In this document: piece by piece, positions 17,714 to 30,492 of the stretch
Layout of the letters: every line of letters begins with the position of its first letter
How positions within the stretch are numbered: position 1 is the first letter of the stretch
DNA from: Streptomyces sp. NBC_01445
GTDB lineage: Bacteria; Actinomycetota; Actinomycetes; Streptomycetales; Streptomycetaceae
DNA length: 64,000 nucleotides
NCBI RefSeq assembly: GCF_035918235.1
Contig: NZ_CP109485.1
Span: 3,844,001 to 3,908,000 of the forward strand
Direction: 5' to 3'
Position numbers and translations under genes: made by a program
Notes under the pieces: generated by a model
What the model saw: only the letters and a program-made list of their open reading frames with translations
What the model was told of the DNA's origin: nothing
Databases searched by the model: none

Positions 17714-19209
17714 AGCGACGGAGCCTCCTCGAGAAGCGGGTGGCCCCACTTTTCCACGAAGGCGGCCTCGACGGCGGCGCCGACCTTGTACAGCCGGTCG
17801 TCCTTCATGGCGGGGGCGATGATCTGCAGCCCGACCGGAAGGCCGTCCTCCGGCGCGAGGCCGCAGGGCAGCGACATGGCTGCGTTGCCCGCCATGTTGG
17901 TCGGGATCGTGCACACGTCGGCCAGGTACATCGCCATCGGGTCGTCGGCGCGCTCGCCGATCGGGAAGGCGGTGGTCGGCGTCGTCGGCGAGACGATCAC
18001 GTCGACCTGCTCGAAGGCCCGCTCGAACTCCTGAGTGATCAGGGTGCGGACCTTCTGGGCGCTGCCGTAATACGCGTCGTAGTAGCCGGAGCTGAGCGCG
18101 TACGTGCCGAGGATGACGCGGCGCTTGACCTCGTCGCCGAAGCCGGCCTCACGGGTGAGGGCAGTGACGTCCTCGGCCGACTTCGTGCCGTCGTCGCCGA
18201 CCCGCAGGCCGTAGCGCATGGCGTCGAAGCGGGCCAGGTTGGACGAGCACTCGGACGGCGCGATCAGGTAGTACGCCGACAGGGCCAGGTCGAAGGTCGG
18301 GCAGTCCAGCTCGACGATCTCGGCGCCGAGCGACGTGAGCAGCTCGACCGACTCGTTGAAGCGCTGGACGACGCCGGCCTGGTAGCCCTCGCCGGAGAAC
18401 TGCTTGACGACGCCGACGCGCATGCCCCGGACCGAGCCGTTGCGAGCGGCCTCGACGACCGGCGGGACCGGCGCGTCGATGGACGTCGAGTCGAGCGGGT
18501 CGTGGCCGGCGATGACCTCGTGCAGGAGCGCCGCGTCCAGGACCGTACGGGCGCAGGGGCCGCCCTGGTCGAGGGAGCTGGAGAACGCCACCATGCCGTA
18601 GCGCGAGACGCCGCCGTAGGTCGGCTTGACGCCGACGGTGCCGGTGACGGCCGCGGGCTGGCGGATCGAACCGCCGGTGTCCGTGCCGATGGCGAGCGGG
18701 GCCTCGTAGGCGGCGAGGGCCGCGGAGGAGCCGCCGCCGGAGCCGCCGGGGATGCGGGTGAGGTCCCACGGGTTGCCGGTCGGGCCGTACGCGCTGTTCT
18801 CGGTGGAGGACCCCATGGCGAACTCGTCCATGTTGGTCTTGCCGAGGATGACGACGTCGGCCTCCTTGAGCTTGCGCGTCAGGGTGGCGTCGTACGGCGG
18901 GATCCAGCCTTCGAGGATCTTCGAACCGACCGTGGTCGGGATGCCCTCGGTGGTGAAGATGTCCTTCAGCGCGAGCGGTACGCCGGCCAGCGGGCCGAGC
19001 TTCTCGCCCGCGGCGCGCTTGGCGTCGACGGCGCGGGCCTGCGCGAGAGCGCCCTCACGGTCGACGTGCAGGAAGGCGTGCACCTTCTCGTCGACGGCCT
19101 CGATCCGGGCCAGGTGGGCCTCGGTGACCTCGACGGCCGTGAGCTCGCCGGCGGCGATCTTCGAGGCGATCTCGGCGGCGGTGAGCTTGATGATGTTGCT
19201 GTCCGTCAT
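17710..19209 (-). CDS. gatA: Asp/Glu-tRNA amidotransferase subunit A
   Basis: GatA, 499 residues, the glutaminase subunit of GatCAB and a member of the amidase-signature family. The Ser-cisSer-Lys triad is visible: Lys in [12 protein letters not shown], the Gly/Ser-rich [13 protein letters not shown], and the nucleophile loop [12 protein letters not shown]. The start is ATG 19209 ([18 protein letters not shown]) with GGAGG at 9 bases. The upstream continuation of the frame to 19566 runs through gatC in another frame and is not real. gatC ends five bases before it. Its stop overlaps the start of the small X gene. Confidence 0.97.
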   Translation of the reverse strand: MTDSNIIKLTAAEIASKIAAGELTAVEVTEAHLARIEAVDEKVHAFLHVDREGALAQARAVDAKRAAGEKLGPLAGVPLALKDIFTTEGIPTTVGSKILEGWIPPYDATLTRKLKEADVVILGKTNMDEFAMGSSTENSAYGPTGNPWDLTRIPGGSGGGSSAALAAYEAPLAIGTDTGGSIRQPAAVTGTVGVKPTYGGVSRYGMVAFSSSLDQGGPCARTVLDAALLHEVIAGHDPLDSTSIDAPVPPVVEAARNGSVRGMRVGVVKQFSGEGYQAGVVQRFNESVELLTSLGAEIVELDCPTFDLALSAYYLIAPSECSSNLARFDAMRYGLRVGDDGTKSAEDVTALTREAGFGDEVKRRVILGTYALSSGYYDAYYGSAQKVRTLITQEFERAFEQVDVIVSPTTPTTAFPIGERADDPMAMYLADVCTIPTNMAGNAAMSLPCGLAPEDGLPVGLQIIAPAMKDDRLYKVGAAVEAAFVEKWGHPLLEEAPSL

Positions 19210-19214
19210 GGTGA

Positions 19215-19511
19215 TTAGTCCTCCCCCAGGATCTGCGGCACCTTGAAACGCTGCTGCTCCTGGGCCGGGGCGCCGGAGAGCGCCTGCTCGGGGGTGAGCG
19301 ACGGACGAACCTCGTCCGCCCGCATGACGTTCGTCAGCGGGAGCGGGTGGGAGGTCGGCGGTACGTCTTGGTCGGCGACCTCCGAGACGCGGGCGACCGC
19401 GCCGATGATGTCGTCGAGCTGTCCGGCGAAGTGGTCGAGCTCTTCGTCCTTCAGCTCCAGACGCGCCAGCCGTGCGAGGTGTGCGACCTCCTCGCGCGTG
19501 ATGCCAGGCAT
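19215..19511 (-). CDS. gatC: Asp/Glu-tRNA amidotransferase subunit C
   Basis: GatC, 98 residues, the small belt-like subunit that wraps GatA and GatB. It starts [20 protein letters not shown], the conserved helical opening, and keeps the tail [23 protein letters not shown] 19511 has AGAGGA about 7 bases upstream. It is the first gene of the gat operon. The 300 bases before it hold a strongly structured inverted-repeat element, starting 39 bases from the ATG, so the operon probably has an unusual leader or promoter region. Confidence 0.96.
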   Translation of the reverse strand: MPGITREEVAHLARLARLELKDEELDHFAGQLDDIIGAVARVSEVADQDVPPTSHPLPLTNVMRADEVRPSLTPEQALSGAPAQEQQRFKVPQILGED

Positions 19512-19549
19512 GCAGCGATCCTCTGGGGTGAGTGAGTGTGGTGTGGGCC

Positions 19550-19725
19550 GGGGCCAGTCGTCCCATTCCCGTCGTCCGCCCGGAGGGCGGGTCGTGCGTC
19601 GTCTGGTGCGTGCGATCGCAAGGCGCCGGAGCGTCCTCGTGGCGGAGCCACGTGGACCCTTCGGCAACGCGGCGAGCGTGCGTGCCGGGCGTCGCACGAC
19701 AGACGGGAATGGGACGACTGGCCCC
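19550..19725. repeat. 176-bp element with perfect 24-bp inverted arms
   Basis: The left arm 19550-19573 and right arm 19702-19725 are perfect reverse complements over 24 bases. Inside are a 6-bp hairpin with loop GGA (19576-19590), an 8-bp inner pairing (19591-19598 with 19693-19700), and a hairpin with arms GTGGC/GCCAC, loop GGA, bracketed by GTCC/GGAC (19633-19657). The whole folds as a branched cruciform. There is no convincing reading frame and no obvious target-site duplication. It could be a MITE-like element, a structured RNA, or a DNA-level control site. Confidence 0.8.
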
Positions 19726-19738
19726 AATCCTATGGGGC
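19721..19738 (-). terminator. Short hairpin downstream of rmdB
   Basis: GCCCCA and TGGGGC form a 6-bp stem with loop ATCCTA. It lies 70 bases past the rmdB stop and shares CCCC with the right arm of the 24-bp inverted repeat, so the two pairings compete. It could act as a terminator or as half of a switch. Confidence 0.35.
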
Positions 19739-19807
19739 GCGGTGCTGTGCCTGTTAAACGGTTTCCCGTTCGGAGGTCCGCGACGGCCCCTGTCACCCCT
19801 GTACGGC

Positions 19808-22489
19808 TCAGTTGACCGTCTGTCCCGATGACTGGTCCTCGGCCTCGGCGGCGAGGACGGAGGGCCGCTGCCATCCGCGGGAGCCGCGCGCCCGCAGCCA
19901 CGCCGTCGTCTCGTCCGGCGGCATCGCGGCGGCGACGAGCCAGCCCTGGACGGCGTCGCACCCGAGGTCGCGCAGGCGCTCCCAGGTCTCGTCGTCCTCG
20001 ACGCCCTCGGCGACGACGAGCAGTCCGAGCGAGTGCGCCAGGTCGACGGTGCAGCGGACGATCTCCGCGTCCTCGTTGTCCACGGCGAGGCGGGCCACGA
20101 ACGAGCGGTCGATCTTCAGCTCGCTGACCGGGAGGCGACGCAGGTGGACGAGGGAGGAGTAGCCGGTGCCGAAGTCGTCGAGGGACATCTTCACGCCGTG
20201 CCCGGTGAGCCCGGCGAGGGTGTCGGCGGCGCGCTGGGGGTCCTCCAGCAACACGTGCTCGGTTATCTCCAGCTGCAGGGCGCCCGGGGGGACGCCGTGC
20301 CGGGCGAGCCGCGCGGCGACCGCGCCGGCGAATCCCGGGGTGTGCACGTCCCTCGGCGACACGTTCACCGCGACCGGCACGCGCAGGCCCTGCGCCCGCC
20401 ACCGGGCGACCTGCGCGAGCGCCGTCTCCAGGACGTACTCGGTCAGATGGGGCATGAGTCCGGACGACTCGGCGATGGCGATGAACTCGTCCGGCGGGAC
20501 CTTGCCCCGCTCGGGGTGCACCCAGCGCACCAGCGCCTCGAGGCCGGCGACCTGTCCGTCGAAGCGGACCTTCGGCTGGTAGTGCACCTCCACGTCGCCG
20601 GCGTCGAGCGCGCGGCGCAGATCGCCGAGCAGGCCGAGGCGGTCGGGGGTGTTGGAATCCCGCTTCGACTCGTAGACCTCGACGCCCGTACGGTCACGCT
20701 TCGCCTGGTACATGGCGACGTCGGCGCGGCGCAGCAGCCCTTCGGCGTCGAGTGCGTGGTCGGGGAAGACGGCGAGTCCGGCGCTGGCCTCCAGGACCAG
20801 CGTGAGCCCGTCCAGGTCGAGCGGGGAGCCGAGGGCGGCGACCAGGGTGCGCGCCACTCGGGTGGCGGATGTCGTGGAGTCGACCACGGGCAGGAGTACG
20901 GCGAACTCGTCGCCGCCGAGGCGTGCGGCCTCCGCCCCTCGGGGCAGGGCCATCCGGAGCCGGTCGGCTATCTGGAGCAGGAGCCGGTCCCCCGCGAGGT
21001 GACCGAGGGTGTCGTTGACCGACCGGAAGCGGTCCAGGTCGATGAGCAGGAGGGCGCTGCGCGCGCCGATCCGCTCGGCGTCGTCGAGCGCGGTCCACGT
21101 CCGCTCCAGCAGCCACTGACGGTTGGGCAGCCCGGTGAGCGGGTCGCGCAGCTGCTCCTCGGCGCGGGCCCGGGCGATCCACAGCGTCGAGTCGAGCGCG
21201 ATGAGCGGGACGGCGAACAGCGGCAGCAGCACGGGCAGCGCGATGGCGACCACGCAGATCAGCGGGGCGATGCCGAGCAGCGCGACGCCGACGAGACCCT
21301 GCCGGAGAAGGGCGGTGCGGGCGACGGTGGGCAGCCCGGAGGCACGCGGCGCGTGGACGTACCAGAGCAGGCTGCGGGTGACCGCGAGGTAGGCGGTCGC
21401 GACGAGCGCCACCTCGGGGGCGTTGAGAACCGTCCAGGTCTCCGGCTTCCAGGGGGACTCCACAGACGGTACCTGACCGAACACGGCGAGCACGAGGGCG
21501 CCCGCGCCGATGCCGATGATGTCGACCGCGCCGTGCAGGATGCCCTGGCGCCAGCGGTGCCGGCGGGCGATGCCGACGAGGACGACGACGGTGAGGCTGA
21601 CCATGCCGGCGGGCACCCAGCCGTAGAGCAGCAGGACCGCGAGCGTTAAGGCCGCGCCCGAGCCGGTGCCGCCCCACCAGCGGTCGCGGCCCAGCGCGAC
21701 GAGGTGGCCGACGATGATGCCGGTCAGTACGGCGAGGGACCAGCCGGCGGCGCCGGACGGGAAGAGCGCGTGGCTGCCGGTGAAAGCGCGGTAGAAGCCG
21801 GTGCCGAGCACGGCGGCGGCGAGGGCGACGATCGCGAGGGGCAGCATGGGCAGCGCGCCGAGCCAGGAGCGCTCCCGGCCGTCCCCTTCCTCACCGAAGG
21901 CTCCGCCGAACGCCCCGCCGAGGGTCCCGTACCCGCGGTTCGGCCAGCCGCCCGCGAAGCCCGCGTCGGCGCCCGTCCACCCGGAACCACCGTCAGCGGC
22001 GGCCCCGGTCCAGCCGGTCCCGCCGCTCACCGCCGCTCCGGAGCCGGTCCCGCCGATGGCACCGATGCCAGCCCCGCCGTTCGAACCCGGGGCGGGCCAA
22101 CCGGACACCGCTGCACCGGATCCGAGGACGCCGTAGGCGCCGATCCCGGCTCCGCCGTTCGAACCGGACGCGGGCCAGCCGGGTGCAAGCGCCCCGGATC
22201 CGGCCGATGCGCCGGCGGATCCACTTCGTCCGCTCTCGCCCCGGGCACCGGAGCCCACGCGACGGCGCGTACGCCCCGCGCCGCGGTCCCCGAGGGCCGC
22301 GCGCCACCCACCGCGCCTGGGGCGCCCGTCGCCCTGGTCCGTCTCGCCGGTGTCGTTGTCCGTCTCACCGGACTGGTCCGTCTCGTCCGGTCGCGGCACG
22401 CTGCGCGCCGCCGGGCTGGCGGTGCCTCGCCACACGCGCCAGCGCGTGCGCAGCCGTGAGTCCGGAGCGGCGCTCTCGGTCGGTTCCAT
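19808..22489 (-). CDS. rmdB: GGDEF-EAL cyclic-di-GMP membrane protein, RmdB-like
   Basis: An 893-residue protein, from ATG 22489 with GAGAGGG upstream. It has a ~190-residue Gly/Ala-rich N-terminus, a block of about eight membrane helices (roughly 210-450), a GGDEF domain with intact GGDEF at 525-529, and an EAL domain with EAL at 651-653 and [10 protein letters not shown]. Both catalytic signatures are intact, so synthesis and hydrolysis of c-di-GMP are both possible. No standard RxxD inhibitory site precedes GGDEF. The layout and position next to ligA and gatC match S. coelicolor RmdB, a regulator of development. Leu 281 is a TTA codon (21647-21649), the rare codon read by the bldA tRNA. 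Confidence 0.93.
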   Translation of the reverse strand: MEPTESAAPDSRLRTRWRVWRGTASPAARSVPRPDETDQSGETDNDTGETDQGDGRPRRGGWRAALGDRGAGRTRRRVGSGARGESGRSGSAGASAGSGALAPGWPASGSNGGAGIGAYGVLGSGAAVSGWPAPGSNGGAGIGAIGGTGSGAAVSGGTGWTGAAADGGSGWTGADAGFAGGWPNRGYGTLGGAFGGAFGEEGDGRERSWLGALPMLPLAIVALAAAVLGTGFYRAFTGSHALFPSGAAGWSLAVLTGIIVGHLVALGRDRWWGGTGSGAALTLAVLLLYGWVPAGMVSLTVVVLVGIARRHRWRQGILHGAVDIIGIGAGALVLAVFGQVPSVESPWKPETWTVLNAPEVALVATAYLAVTRSLLWYVHAPRASGLPTVARTALLRQGLVGVALLGIAPLICVVAIALPVLLPLFAVPLIALDSTLWIARARAEEQLRDPLTGLPNRQWLLERTWTALDDAERIGARSALLLIDLDRFRSVNDTLGHLAGDRLLLQIADRLRMALPRGAEAARLGGDEFAVLLPVVDSTTSATRVARTLVAALGSPLDLDGLTLVLEASAGLAVFPDHALDAEGLLRRADVAMYQAKRDRTGVEVYESKRDSNTPDRLGLLGDLRRALDAGDVEVHYQPKVRFDGQVAGLEALVRWVHPERGKVPPDEFIAIAESSGLMPHLTEYVLETALAQVARWRAQGLRVPVAVNVSPRDVHTPGFAGAVAARLARHGVPPGALQLEITEHVLLEDPQRAADTLAGLTGHGVKMSLDDFGTGYSSLVHLRRLPVSELKIDRSFVARLAVDNEDAEIVRCTVDLAHSLGLLVVAEGVEDDETWERLRDLGCDAVQGWLVAAAMPPDETTAWLRARGSRGWQRPSVLAAEAEDQSSGQTVN

Positions 22490-22577
22490 TCCCGTCCCTC
22501 TCACAGCCGGCGGTGCCCACGCCACGCGATCCGATGCGGACGACTTCCGTCAGCGGTACCGCGTCCTCGTTCTCTGC

Positions 22578-22600
22578 CCCGTGCCCGTCGTGGGCACGGG
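22578..22600 (-). other. 9-bp hairpin in the region before rmdB
   Basis: CCCGTGCCC and GGGCACGGG pair perfectly around the loop GTCGT, 89 bases upstream of the rmdB start. It could lie in the rmdB leader or terminate transcription from ligA. No further signal is seen in the 260 bases between these genes apart from the ligA hairpin. Confidence 0.35.
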
Positions 22601-22702
22601 ATGCCCCATCCGCAGCCGGGCACGGCAGGCGCACCCCTCAACAGTAGGCCGCAGAAGGCTTCCAGGGGCACCGGTCGACCACGGTTGCCCGAATGCGCCC
22701 CA

Positions 22703-22740
22703 GCCACCCGTATGCATCTGGTATGCGCTGAACGGGTGGC
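22703..22740 (-). terminator. Terminator of ligA
   Basis: GCCACCCGT (22703-22711) and ACGGGTGGC (22732-22740) form a 9-bp stem that begins ten bases after the ligA stop. The 20-base loop contains a smaller GCAT/ATGC pairing. Confidence 0.6.
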
Positions 22741-22749
22741 CTTCAACCG

Positions 22750-26003
<3,254 letters not shown>

Positions 26004-26068
26004 CCGCGAAGCGTACGTAACAGGGCCGGGGCCGGCTCAGGCGCAGGTGGACCAAGGCCCGGAAGGCG

Positions 26069-26767
26069 CTAGCGGCCCGGGCGCACCGTGAGGTCGTTGA
26101 CCTCGGCGTCGCGCGGCAGGTCGAGCGCCATGACGATCGTCGTGGCGACCGACTCGGGGTCGATCCAGCGGGCGGCGTCGTACGGCTTGCCCTCCTGCTG
26201 ATGCACCTTGACCTGCATCGCGCTGGCCGTGCGGCCCGGGTAGACCGACGTGACCCGCACGCCGTTGCCGTGCTCCTCCTGGCGCAGGGAGTCGGCGAGC
26301 GCCTTCAGGCCGTGCTTGGAGGCGGCGTACGCGGACCAGTCGGCGTGCGCGCTGAGGCCCGCGCCCGAGTTGACGAAGATCACGTGGCCGTGGGCGACGC
26401 GGAGCTGGGGCAGGAAATGGCGGGTCAGTTCGGCGGGGGCGACCAGGTTCACGTTCAGCTGGTGGCGCCACGACTTGGGGGTGAGCTCGCCGACCGGGCC
26501 GAGGTCGACGACACCCGCGATGTGCAGCAGCGAGTCCACCCGGTCCGGCAGCGACTGGTGCGAGAACGCCCAGGAGAGCTTGTCCGGGTCGGCGAGGTCG
26601 CCGACGAGGGTGGCCGCGCCGGGGAACTGGGCCGCGAGTTCCTTCGCGCGGGCCGCGTCGCGCGCGTGGAGGACGAGTTGGTCCCCGCGTGCGTGCAGAC
26701 GGCGCGCCACGGCCGCGCCGATTCCTGATCCGGCCCCGGTGATCACATGTGTTGCCATACGGGCCAT
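26069..26767 (-). CDS. Short-chain dehydrogenase/reductase
   Basis: A 232-residue classical SDR that binds NAD(P)H with a Rossmann fold. Seen are TGAGSGIG near residues 10-17, NSGAG, the catalytic Ser region, and YAASKHG with the catalytic Tyr and Lys. PGRTASAM follows. The start is ATG 26767; ATG 26758 (MATHVITG) is equally possible. It is seven bases downstream of the LOG gene on the same strand, so they may form an operon. The substrate is not predictable. Confidence 0.9.
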   Translation of the reverse strand: MARMATHVITGAGSGIGAAVARRLHARGDQLVLHARDAARAKELAAQFPGAATLVGDLADPDKLSWAFSHQSLPDRVDSLLHIAGVVDLGPVGELTPKSWRHQLNVNLVAPAELTRHFLPQLRVAHGHVIFVNSGAGLSAHADWSAYAASKHGLKALADSLRQEEHGNGVRVTSVYPGRTASAMQVKVHQQEGKPYDAARWIDPESVATTIVMALDLPRDAEVNDLTVRPGR

Positions 26768-26774
26768 GCTCGCA

Positions 26775-27314
26775 TTAGAGCGTGCCGAGTGATTCCTCCA
26801 GGTAGGCCAGCGCGCCGACGGGCTCCTCGGCGAAGAAGACGAGTTCGGTGAGCGGCAGCGGCAGGAACCCCTCGTCGTCCATGCGGCGGAACTGCTGCTT
26901 GAGGCCGTCGTAGAAGCCCGCCGAGTTCAGCAGGACGACCGGCTTGTTGTGCTTGCCGTGCTTCTTCAGCTCCAGGATCTCGGTGGCCTCGTCGAGCGTG
27001 CCCGCGCCGCCCACCATGATCACGACGGCGTCGGCCTTCTCCAGGAGCAGCGCCTTGCGTTCGGCGAGGTCGCGGGCGATGACCATCTCGTCGGCGTTCG
27101 CCCGCGCCAGGTCGGCGAGGAAGTCCACGGAGACGCCCACGAGGCGCCCTCCGGCCTCCTGCACACCGTCCGCGACGACCTTCATGAGACCGCTCTCCGA
27201 ACCTCCCCACACGAGCGTGTGACCGCCCTTGCCGAGCAGTTCGGCGAACTCACGGGCGGGTCGGGTGTAGCGGTCGGCGAGGTCGGCGGCGGAGAGGAAG
27301 ACGCAGATGTTCAT
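26775..27314 (-). CDS. LOG-family protein (cytokinin riboside monophosphate phosphoribohydrolase-like)
   Basis: A 179-residue LOG/TIGR00730 protein. The group hydrolyses N-ribosidic bonds of nucleoside monophosphates or acts in purine salvage, and in plants and some bacteria releases free cytokinins. The motif GGAGTLDEATEI matches the family PGGxGTxxE except that Val replaces Pro. WGGSESGLMKVVADG and the Arg/Lys-rich helix ADEMVIARDLAERK are also present. The start is ATG 27314 (MNICVFLSAADLADRYT) with TAGGAG just upstream; the 209-residue longer frame is not supported. It is divergent from the DUF427 gene by 52 bases. Confidence 0.88.
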   Translation of the reverse strand: MNICVFLSAADLADRYTRPAREFAELLGKGGHTLVWGGSESGLMKVVADGVQEAGGRLVGVSVDFLADLARANADEMVIARDLAERKALLLEKADAVVIMVGGAGTLDEATEILELKKHGKHNKPVVLLNSAGFYDGLKQQFRRMDDEGFLPLPLTELVFFAEEPVGALAYLEESLGTL

Positions 27315-27366
27315 GTCTCCTACCGTACGGGGGAAGAACGGCGGCCTCGCCGGTGCTGTCCCAGGT

Positions 27367-27690
27367 ATGGCTGATGGACACACGATCACGATCGAGCAGG
27401 GCACCGGTTCCGTACGCGTGGTCCACGGCGGGGTGGTGCTCGCGCAGAGCGCCCGCCCGCTGCTGCTGCGCGAGACGGGCTGTCCCGTGCGTTACTACAT
27501 CCCGCCGGCGGACGTCCGCACGGACCTGCTGACCCCGTCCGACACACAGACGTACTGCCCCTTCAAGGGAACGGCGTCCTACTGGTCCCTGCCGGACGCC
27601 CCCGACCTGGTGTGGGCATACCCCGACCCGAAGCCGGACGTGGCGGAGATCAAGGACCACCTGTGCTTCTACGAGGTGGAAACCGTCTGA
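27367..27690 (+). CDS. DUF427 domain protein
   Basis: A 107-residue DUF427 protein starting at ATG 27367 (MADGHTITIEQGTGSVRVVH). The family is a small beta-fold with conserved Tyr, Cys and Lys; here RYYIPPADV, TYCPFKGTASYW and the closing HLCFYEVETV are present. No biochemical role is established in the family. A longer frame from 27307 is possible but lacks a ribosome-binding site. The divergent LOG gene lies 52 bases away and the hydrolase follows after 41 bases. Confidence 0.87.
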   Translation: MADGHTITIEQGTGSVRVVHGGVVLAQSARPLLLRETGCPVRYYIPPADVRTDLLTPSDTQTYCPFKGTASYWSLPDAPDLVWAYPDPKPDVAEIKDHLCFYEVETV

Positions 27691-27731
27691 CCGCGTGATG
27701 AGTTCCGCCGGACGAGGGAGTCCTCACAGAC

Positions 27732-28511
27732 ATGGACAAGAAGACGAACTCTCCCGACGGCACGGCCATCGCGTACGAGCGCACCGGCGCGGGCCCGGCG
27801 GTCATCCTGGTGAGCGGCGCCCTGTCGGCGGGCTCGTCGATGGAGCCGCTGGCGGCCCGGCTGAGCGGCGGACTCGGCGCCGTCCCGTACGACCGCAGGG
27901 GCCGTGGCGCGAGCGGTGACACGGCCCCGTACGCCGTCGCCCGCGAGGTGGAGGACATCGCCGCGCTCATCGACGCGGTGGGCGGCAGCGCGGCGCTCTA
28001 CGGCATGTCGTCGGGCGCGGCGCTGGCCCTGGAGGCGGCGGCGAGTGGGCTGCCGGTGACCCGGGTCGCCGTGTACGAACCCCCGTTCGCGGTCGACGAA
28101 GGGGGCGGCAAGGAGCGCGCGGAGTACACGCGGCAGCTGTCCGGGCTCCTCGCCGAGGGCCGCAACGGGGACGCGGTGGAGCTGTTCATGTCGCTCACCG
28201 GCGCGCCCGCCGAGATGATCGCGGGCGCCCGGCGCTCGCCCTGGTGGCCGGACATGGAGGCGGTCGCGCCGACCCTGGCCTATGACAATGCCGCGATGGG
28301 TGACGGTCTGGTGCCGCGGGAGCGGCTGGCCTCGATCACCGTGCCGGTGCTCGCCGTCGCGGGCGGCGCGAGCCCCTCGTGGATGCGCGAGGCGGCGCGG
28401 ACGGTGGCAGGGGCGGTGCCCGACGGGACGTACCGCACGCTCGACGGCCAGACCCACGCGGTGGATCCGGACGCGCTCGGTCCGCTGCTCACCGACTTCT
28501 TCTCGGCGTAG
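27732..28511 (+). CDS. Alpha/beta hydrolase
   Basis: A 259-residue alpha/beta hydrolase. The nucleophile elbow is GMSSG with Ser near residue 95, and the catalytic His is in LDGQTHAVDP near 245. The oxyanion region is ILVSGALSAGSS rather than the usual HG pair. GAGG spacing upstream (GAGGGAG, 11 bases) supports ATG 27732. It lies downstream of DUF427 and converges on mnmA with 21 bases between stops. Substrate unknown; small-ester or lactone hydrolysis is typical of such proteins. Confidence 0.87.
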   Translation: MDKKTNSPDGTAIAYERTGAGPAVILVSGALSAGSSMEPLAARLSGGLGAVPYDRRGRGASGDTAPYAVAREVEDIAALIDAVGGSAALYGMSSGAALALEAAASGLPVTRVAVYEPPFAVDEGGGKERAEYTRQLSGLLAEGRNGDAVELFMSLTGAPAEMIAGARRSPWWPDMEAVAPTLAYDNAAMGDGLVPRERLASITVPVLAVAGGASPSWMREAARTVAGAVPDGTYRTLDGQTHAVDPDALGPLLTDFFSA

Positions 28512-28532
28512 GCCCGCGCGCCCCGTAAGCGG

Positions 28533-29663
28533 CTAGGCAGCCGTCTTCGCGCGCGTGGTCGTCGCGATCGTCGCCGAGCCGACCACGCGCGTGCCGTCGT
28601 AGAGCACGATGGCCTGGCCGGGGGCGACGCCGCGTACGGGCTCGTCGAAGGTGACGGTCAGAGTGCCGTCGACCAGCTCCGCCGTCACCGGCGTCTCGTC
28701 GCCGTGGGCGCGCAGCTGCGCGGTGTACGTGCCCGGTCCCGAGGGAGCCGTGCCGCACCAGCGGGGCTTGATGGCGGTGAGGGCGGTGACATCGAGGGAG
28801 CCGACGGGGCCGACCGTCACCGTGTTGTTCACCGGCGAGATGTCCAGGACGTAGCGCGGCTTGCCGTCGGGGGCCGGGGTGCCGATGCGCAGGCCCTTGC
28901 GCTGGCCGATCGTGAAGCCGTACGCGCCCTCGTGCGTGCCGACCTTGCTGCCCGCCTCGTCGACGATGTCGCCCTCGGCCTTGCCCAGGCGCGACGCGAG
29001 GAAGCCCTGGGTGTCGCCGTCCGCGATGAAACAGATGTCGTGCGAGTCGGGCTTCTTGGCGACCGCGAGGCCGCGCCGCTCGGCCTCCGCGCGGATCTCG
29101 CCCTTCGTCGTGACCGTGTCGCCGAGGGGGAACAGGGCGTGCGCGAGCTGGCGGTCGTCGAGGACTCCGAGGACGTACGACTGGTCCTTGGCCATGTCGG
29201 AGGCGCGGTGCAGCTCGCGGGTGCCGTCCGCGTGCTCGACCACCTTCGCGTAGTGGCCCGTGGCGACCGCGTCGAAGCCCAGGGCGAGCGCCTTGTCGAG
29301 GAGCGCGGCGAACTTGATCTTCTCGTTGCAGCGCAGGCACGGGTTCGGGGTGCGCCCGGCCTCGTACTCGGCGACGAAGTCGTCGACGACGTCCTCGCGG
29401 AAGCGCTCGGCGAGGTCCCAGACGTAGAAGGGGATGCCGATGACGTCGGCGGCCCTGCGGGCGTCACGGGAGTCCTCCACGGTGCAACAGCCGCGGGCTC
29501 CGGTGCGGAACGACTGCGGGTTCGCCGAGAGGGCGAGGTGGACGCCCGTCACGTCGTGGCCCGCTTCCGCCGCGCGGGCGGCGGCGACGGCGGAGTCCAC
29601 GCCGCCCGACATGGCGGCGAGGACGCGAAGGGGGCGGGTGCTCTGCGGGGTCTGCGAAGTCAT
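28533..29663 (-). CDS. mnmA: tRNA-specific 2-thiouridylase
   Basis: MnmA, 376 residues. It adds sulfur to U34 of Lys, Glu and Gln tRNAs using ATP and a persulfide relay. The PP-loop [13 protein letters not shown] lies near residue 20, the first catalytic Cys is in [14 protein letters not shown], and the second is in [10 protein letters not shown]. The central tRNA-binding and C-terminal beta-barrel regions complete the family length. ATG 29663 opens [18 protein letters not shown]; the frame upstream to 30425 is an antisense reading of the amidase gene. A cysteine desulfurase, the usual sulfur donor, lies 0.8 kb away on the same strand. Confidence 0.97.
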   Translation of the reverse strand: MTSQTPQSTRPLRVLAAMSGGVDSAVAAARAAEAGHDVTGVHLALSANPQSFRTGARGCCTVEDSRDARRAADVIGIPFYVWDLAERFREDVVDDFVAEYEAGRTPNPCLRCNEKIKFAALLDKALALGFDAVATGHYAKVVEHADGTRELHRASDMAKDQSYVLGVLDDRQLAHALFPLGDTVTTKGEIRAEAERRGLAVAKKPDSHDICFIADGDTQGFLASRLGKAEGDIVDEAGSKVGTHEGAYGFTIGQRKGLRIGTPAPDGKPRYVLDISPVNNTVTVGPVGSLDVTALTAIKPRWCGTAPSGPGTYTAQLRAHGDETPVTAELVDGTLTVTFDEPVRGVAPGQAIVLYDGTRVVGSATIATTTRAKTAA

Positions 29664-29747
29664 AGCTCTAACAGGGTACGGGGCCGCGGGAACCGAATCC
29701 CGCGAGTATCCGTTGTGGATCTCGTACGACGTGAACGGGGGCGGGTC

Positions 29748-30452
29748 GTGGGAGCACAGGGGAAGTCGCGGCAAAAGTCCGGGGGCCGCGCGAAGCGCGA
29801 CGGTGACCGGGGGGTCAGCCGGCGGACGCTGCTGATCGGAGGCGCGGCGACAGCCGTCGGCGTGGGCCTGCTCGCCCGCAGCGACCTGGCGCACATGTGG
29901 TGGCAGATGCCCGGCGTCGACAAGCCGCGCAAGGCCGGCGAGGTCGACTTCAGGGGCGCGGAGTGGGTGGCCGCTGCGGCGGCGAACTGGCGGCGGGCGG
30001 ACCGCCCCGCCGACTACACGATCGACCGCGTGATCATCCATGTCACACAGGGCAGCTACCAGGGGACGCTGAAGGTCTTCAAGGACCCGTGGCACGGGGC
30101 GGCCGCGCACTACGTGGTGCGCAAGGACGGCCACATAGCGCAGATGATCCGCGAGCTGGACGTGGCGTTCCACGCGGGGAACAAGGAATTCAACGAGCGC
30201 AGTGTGGGGATCGAGCACGAGGGGTTCGTGGACCGCCCGGCCGACTTCACGGACGCCATGTACGCGTCCTCCGCGCGGCTCACCGCCGGGATATGCAGGC
30301 GCTACGGGATACCCGTCGACCGGCGGCACATCATCGGGCACGTCGAGGTGCCGGGCACGGACCACACCGATCCGGGCCCGCACTGGGACTGGGACCGGTA
30401 CATGGGCCTGGTGAAGCGCGCCCATGAAGAGGGGCGCACGGCCAAGGCGTAA
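29748..30452 (+). CDS. Tat-exported N-acetylmuramoyl-L-alanine amidase
   Basis: A 234-residue Amidase_2/PGRP-type enzyme that cleaves the lactyl-peptide bond of peptidoglycan. I start it at GTG 29748, with GGGGG about 7 bases upstream. The N-terminus has a twin-arginine signal, [20 protein letters not shown], so it folds before export. The zinc-site His residues sit in [12 protein letters not shown] and [14 protein letters not shown], the classical family motifs. It is divergent from mnmA and convergent with the cysteine desulfurase, with a terminator hairpin between. Confidence 0.92.
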   Translation: MGAQGKSRQKSGGRAKRDGDRGVSRRTLLIGGAATAVGVGLLARSDLAHMWWQMPGVDKPRKAGEVDFRGAEWVAAAAANWRRADRPADYTIDRVIIHVTQGSYQGTLKVFKDPWHGAAAHYVVRKDGHIAQMIRELDVAFHAGNKEFNERSVGIEHEGFVDRPADFTDAMYASSARLTAGICRRYGIPVDRRHIIGHVEVPGTDHTDPGPHWDWDRYMGLVKRAHEEGRTAKA

Positions 30453-30460
30453 GGCGTCCT

Positions 30461-30486
30461 GGCTCGGCCCGGCCGTCGGCCGAGCC
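30461..30486. terminator. Bidirectional terminator between convergent genes
   Basis: GGCTCGGCC and GGCCGAGCC pair over nine bases around the loop CGGCCGTC. The hairpin sits between the amidase stop (30452) and the cysteine desulfurase stop (30493), so it can serve both. Confidence 0.6.
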
Positions 30487-30492
30487 CGGCCG

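Noticed and set aside
19576..19657. CsrA-type GGA-loop sites
   Set aside because: GGA loops are present on one strand only, and actinomycetes generally lack CsrA. The gatC transcript would carry the complement.
29664..29747. SigR-type promoter for mnmA
   Set aside because: GGGATT and GTT are present but the spacing is 24 bases, not the 18-19 expected.
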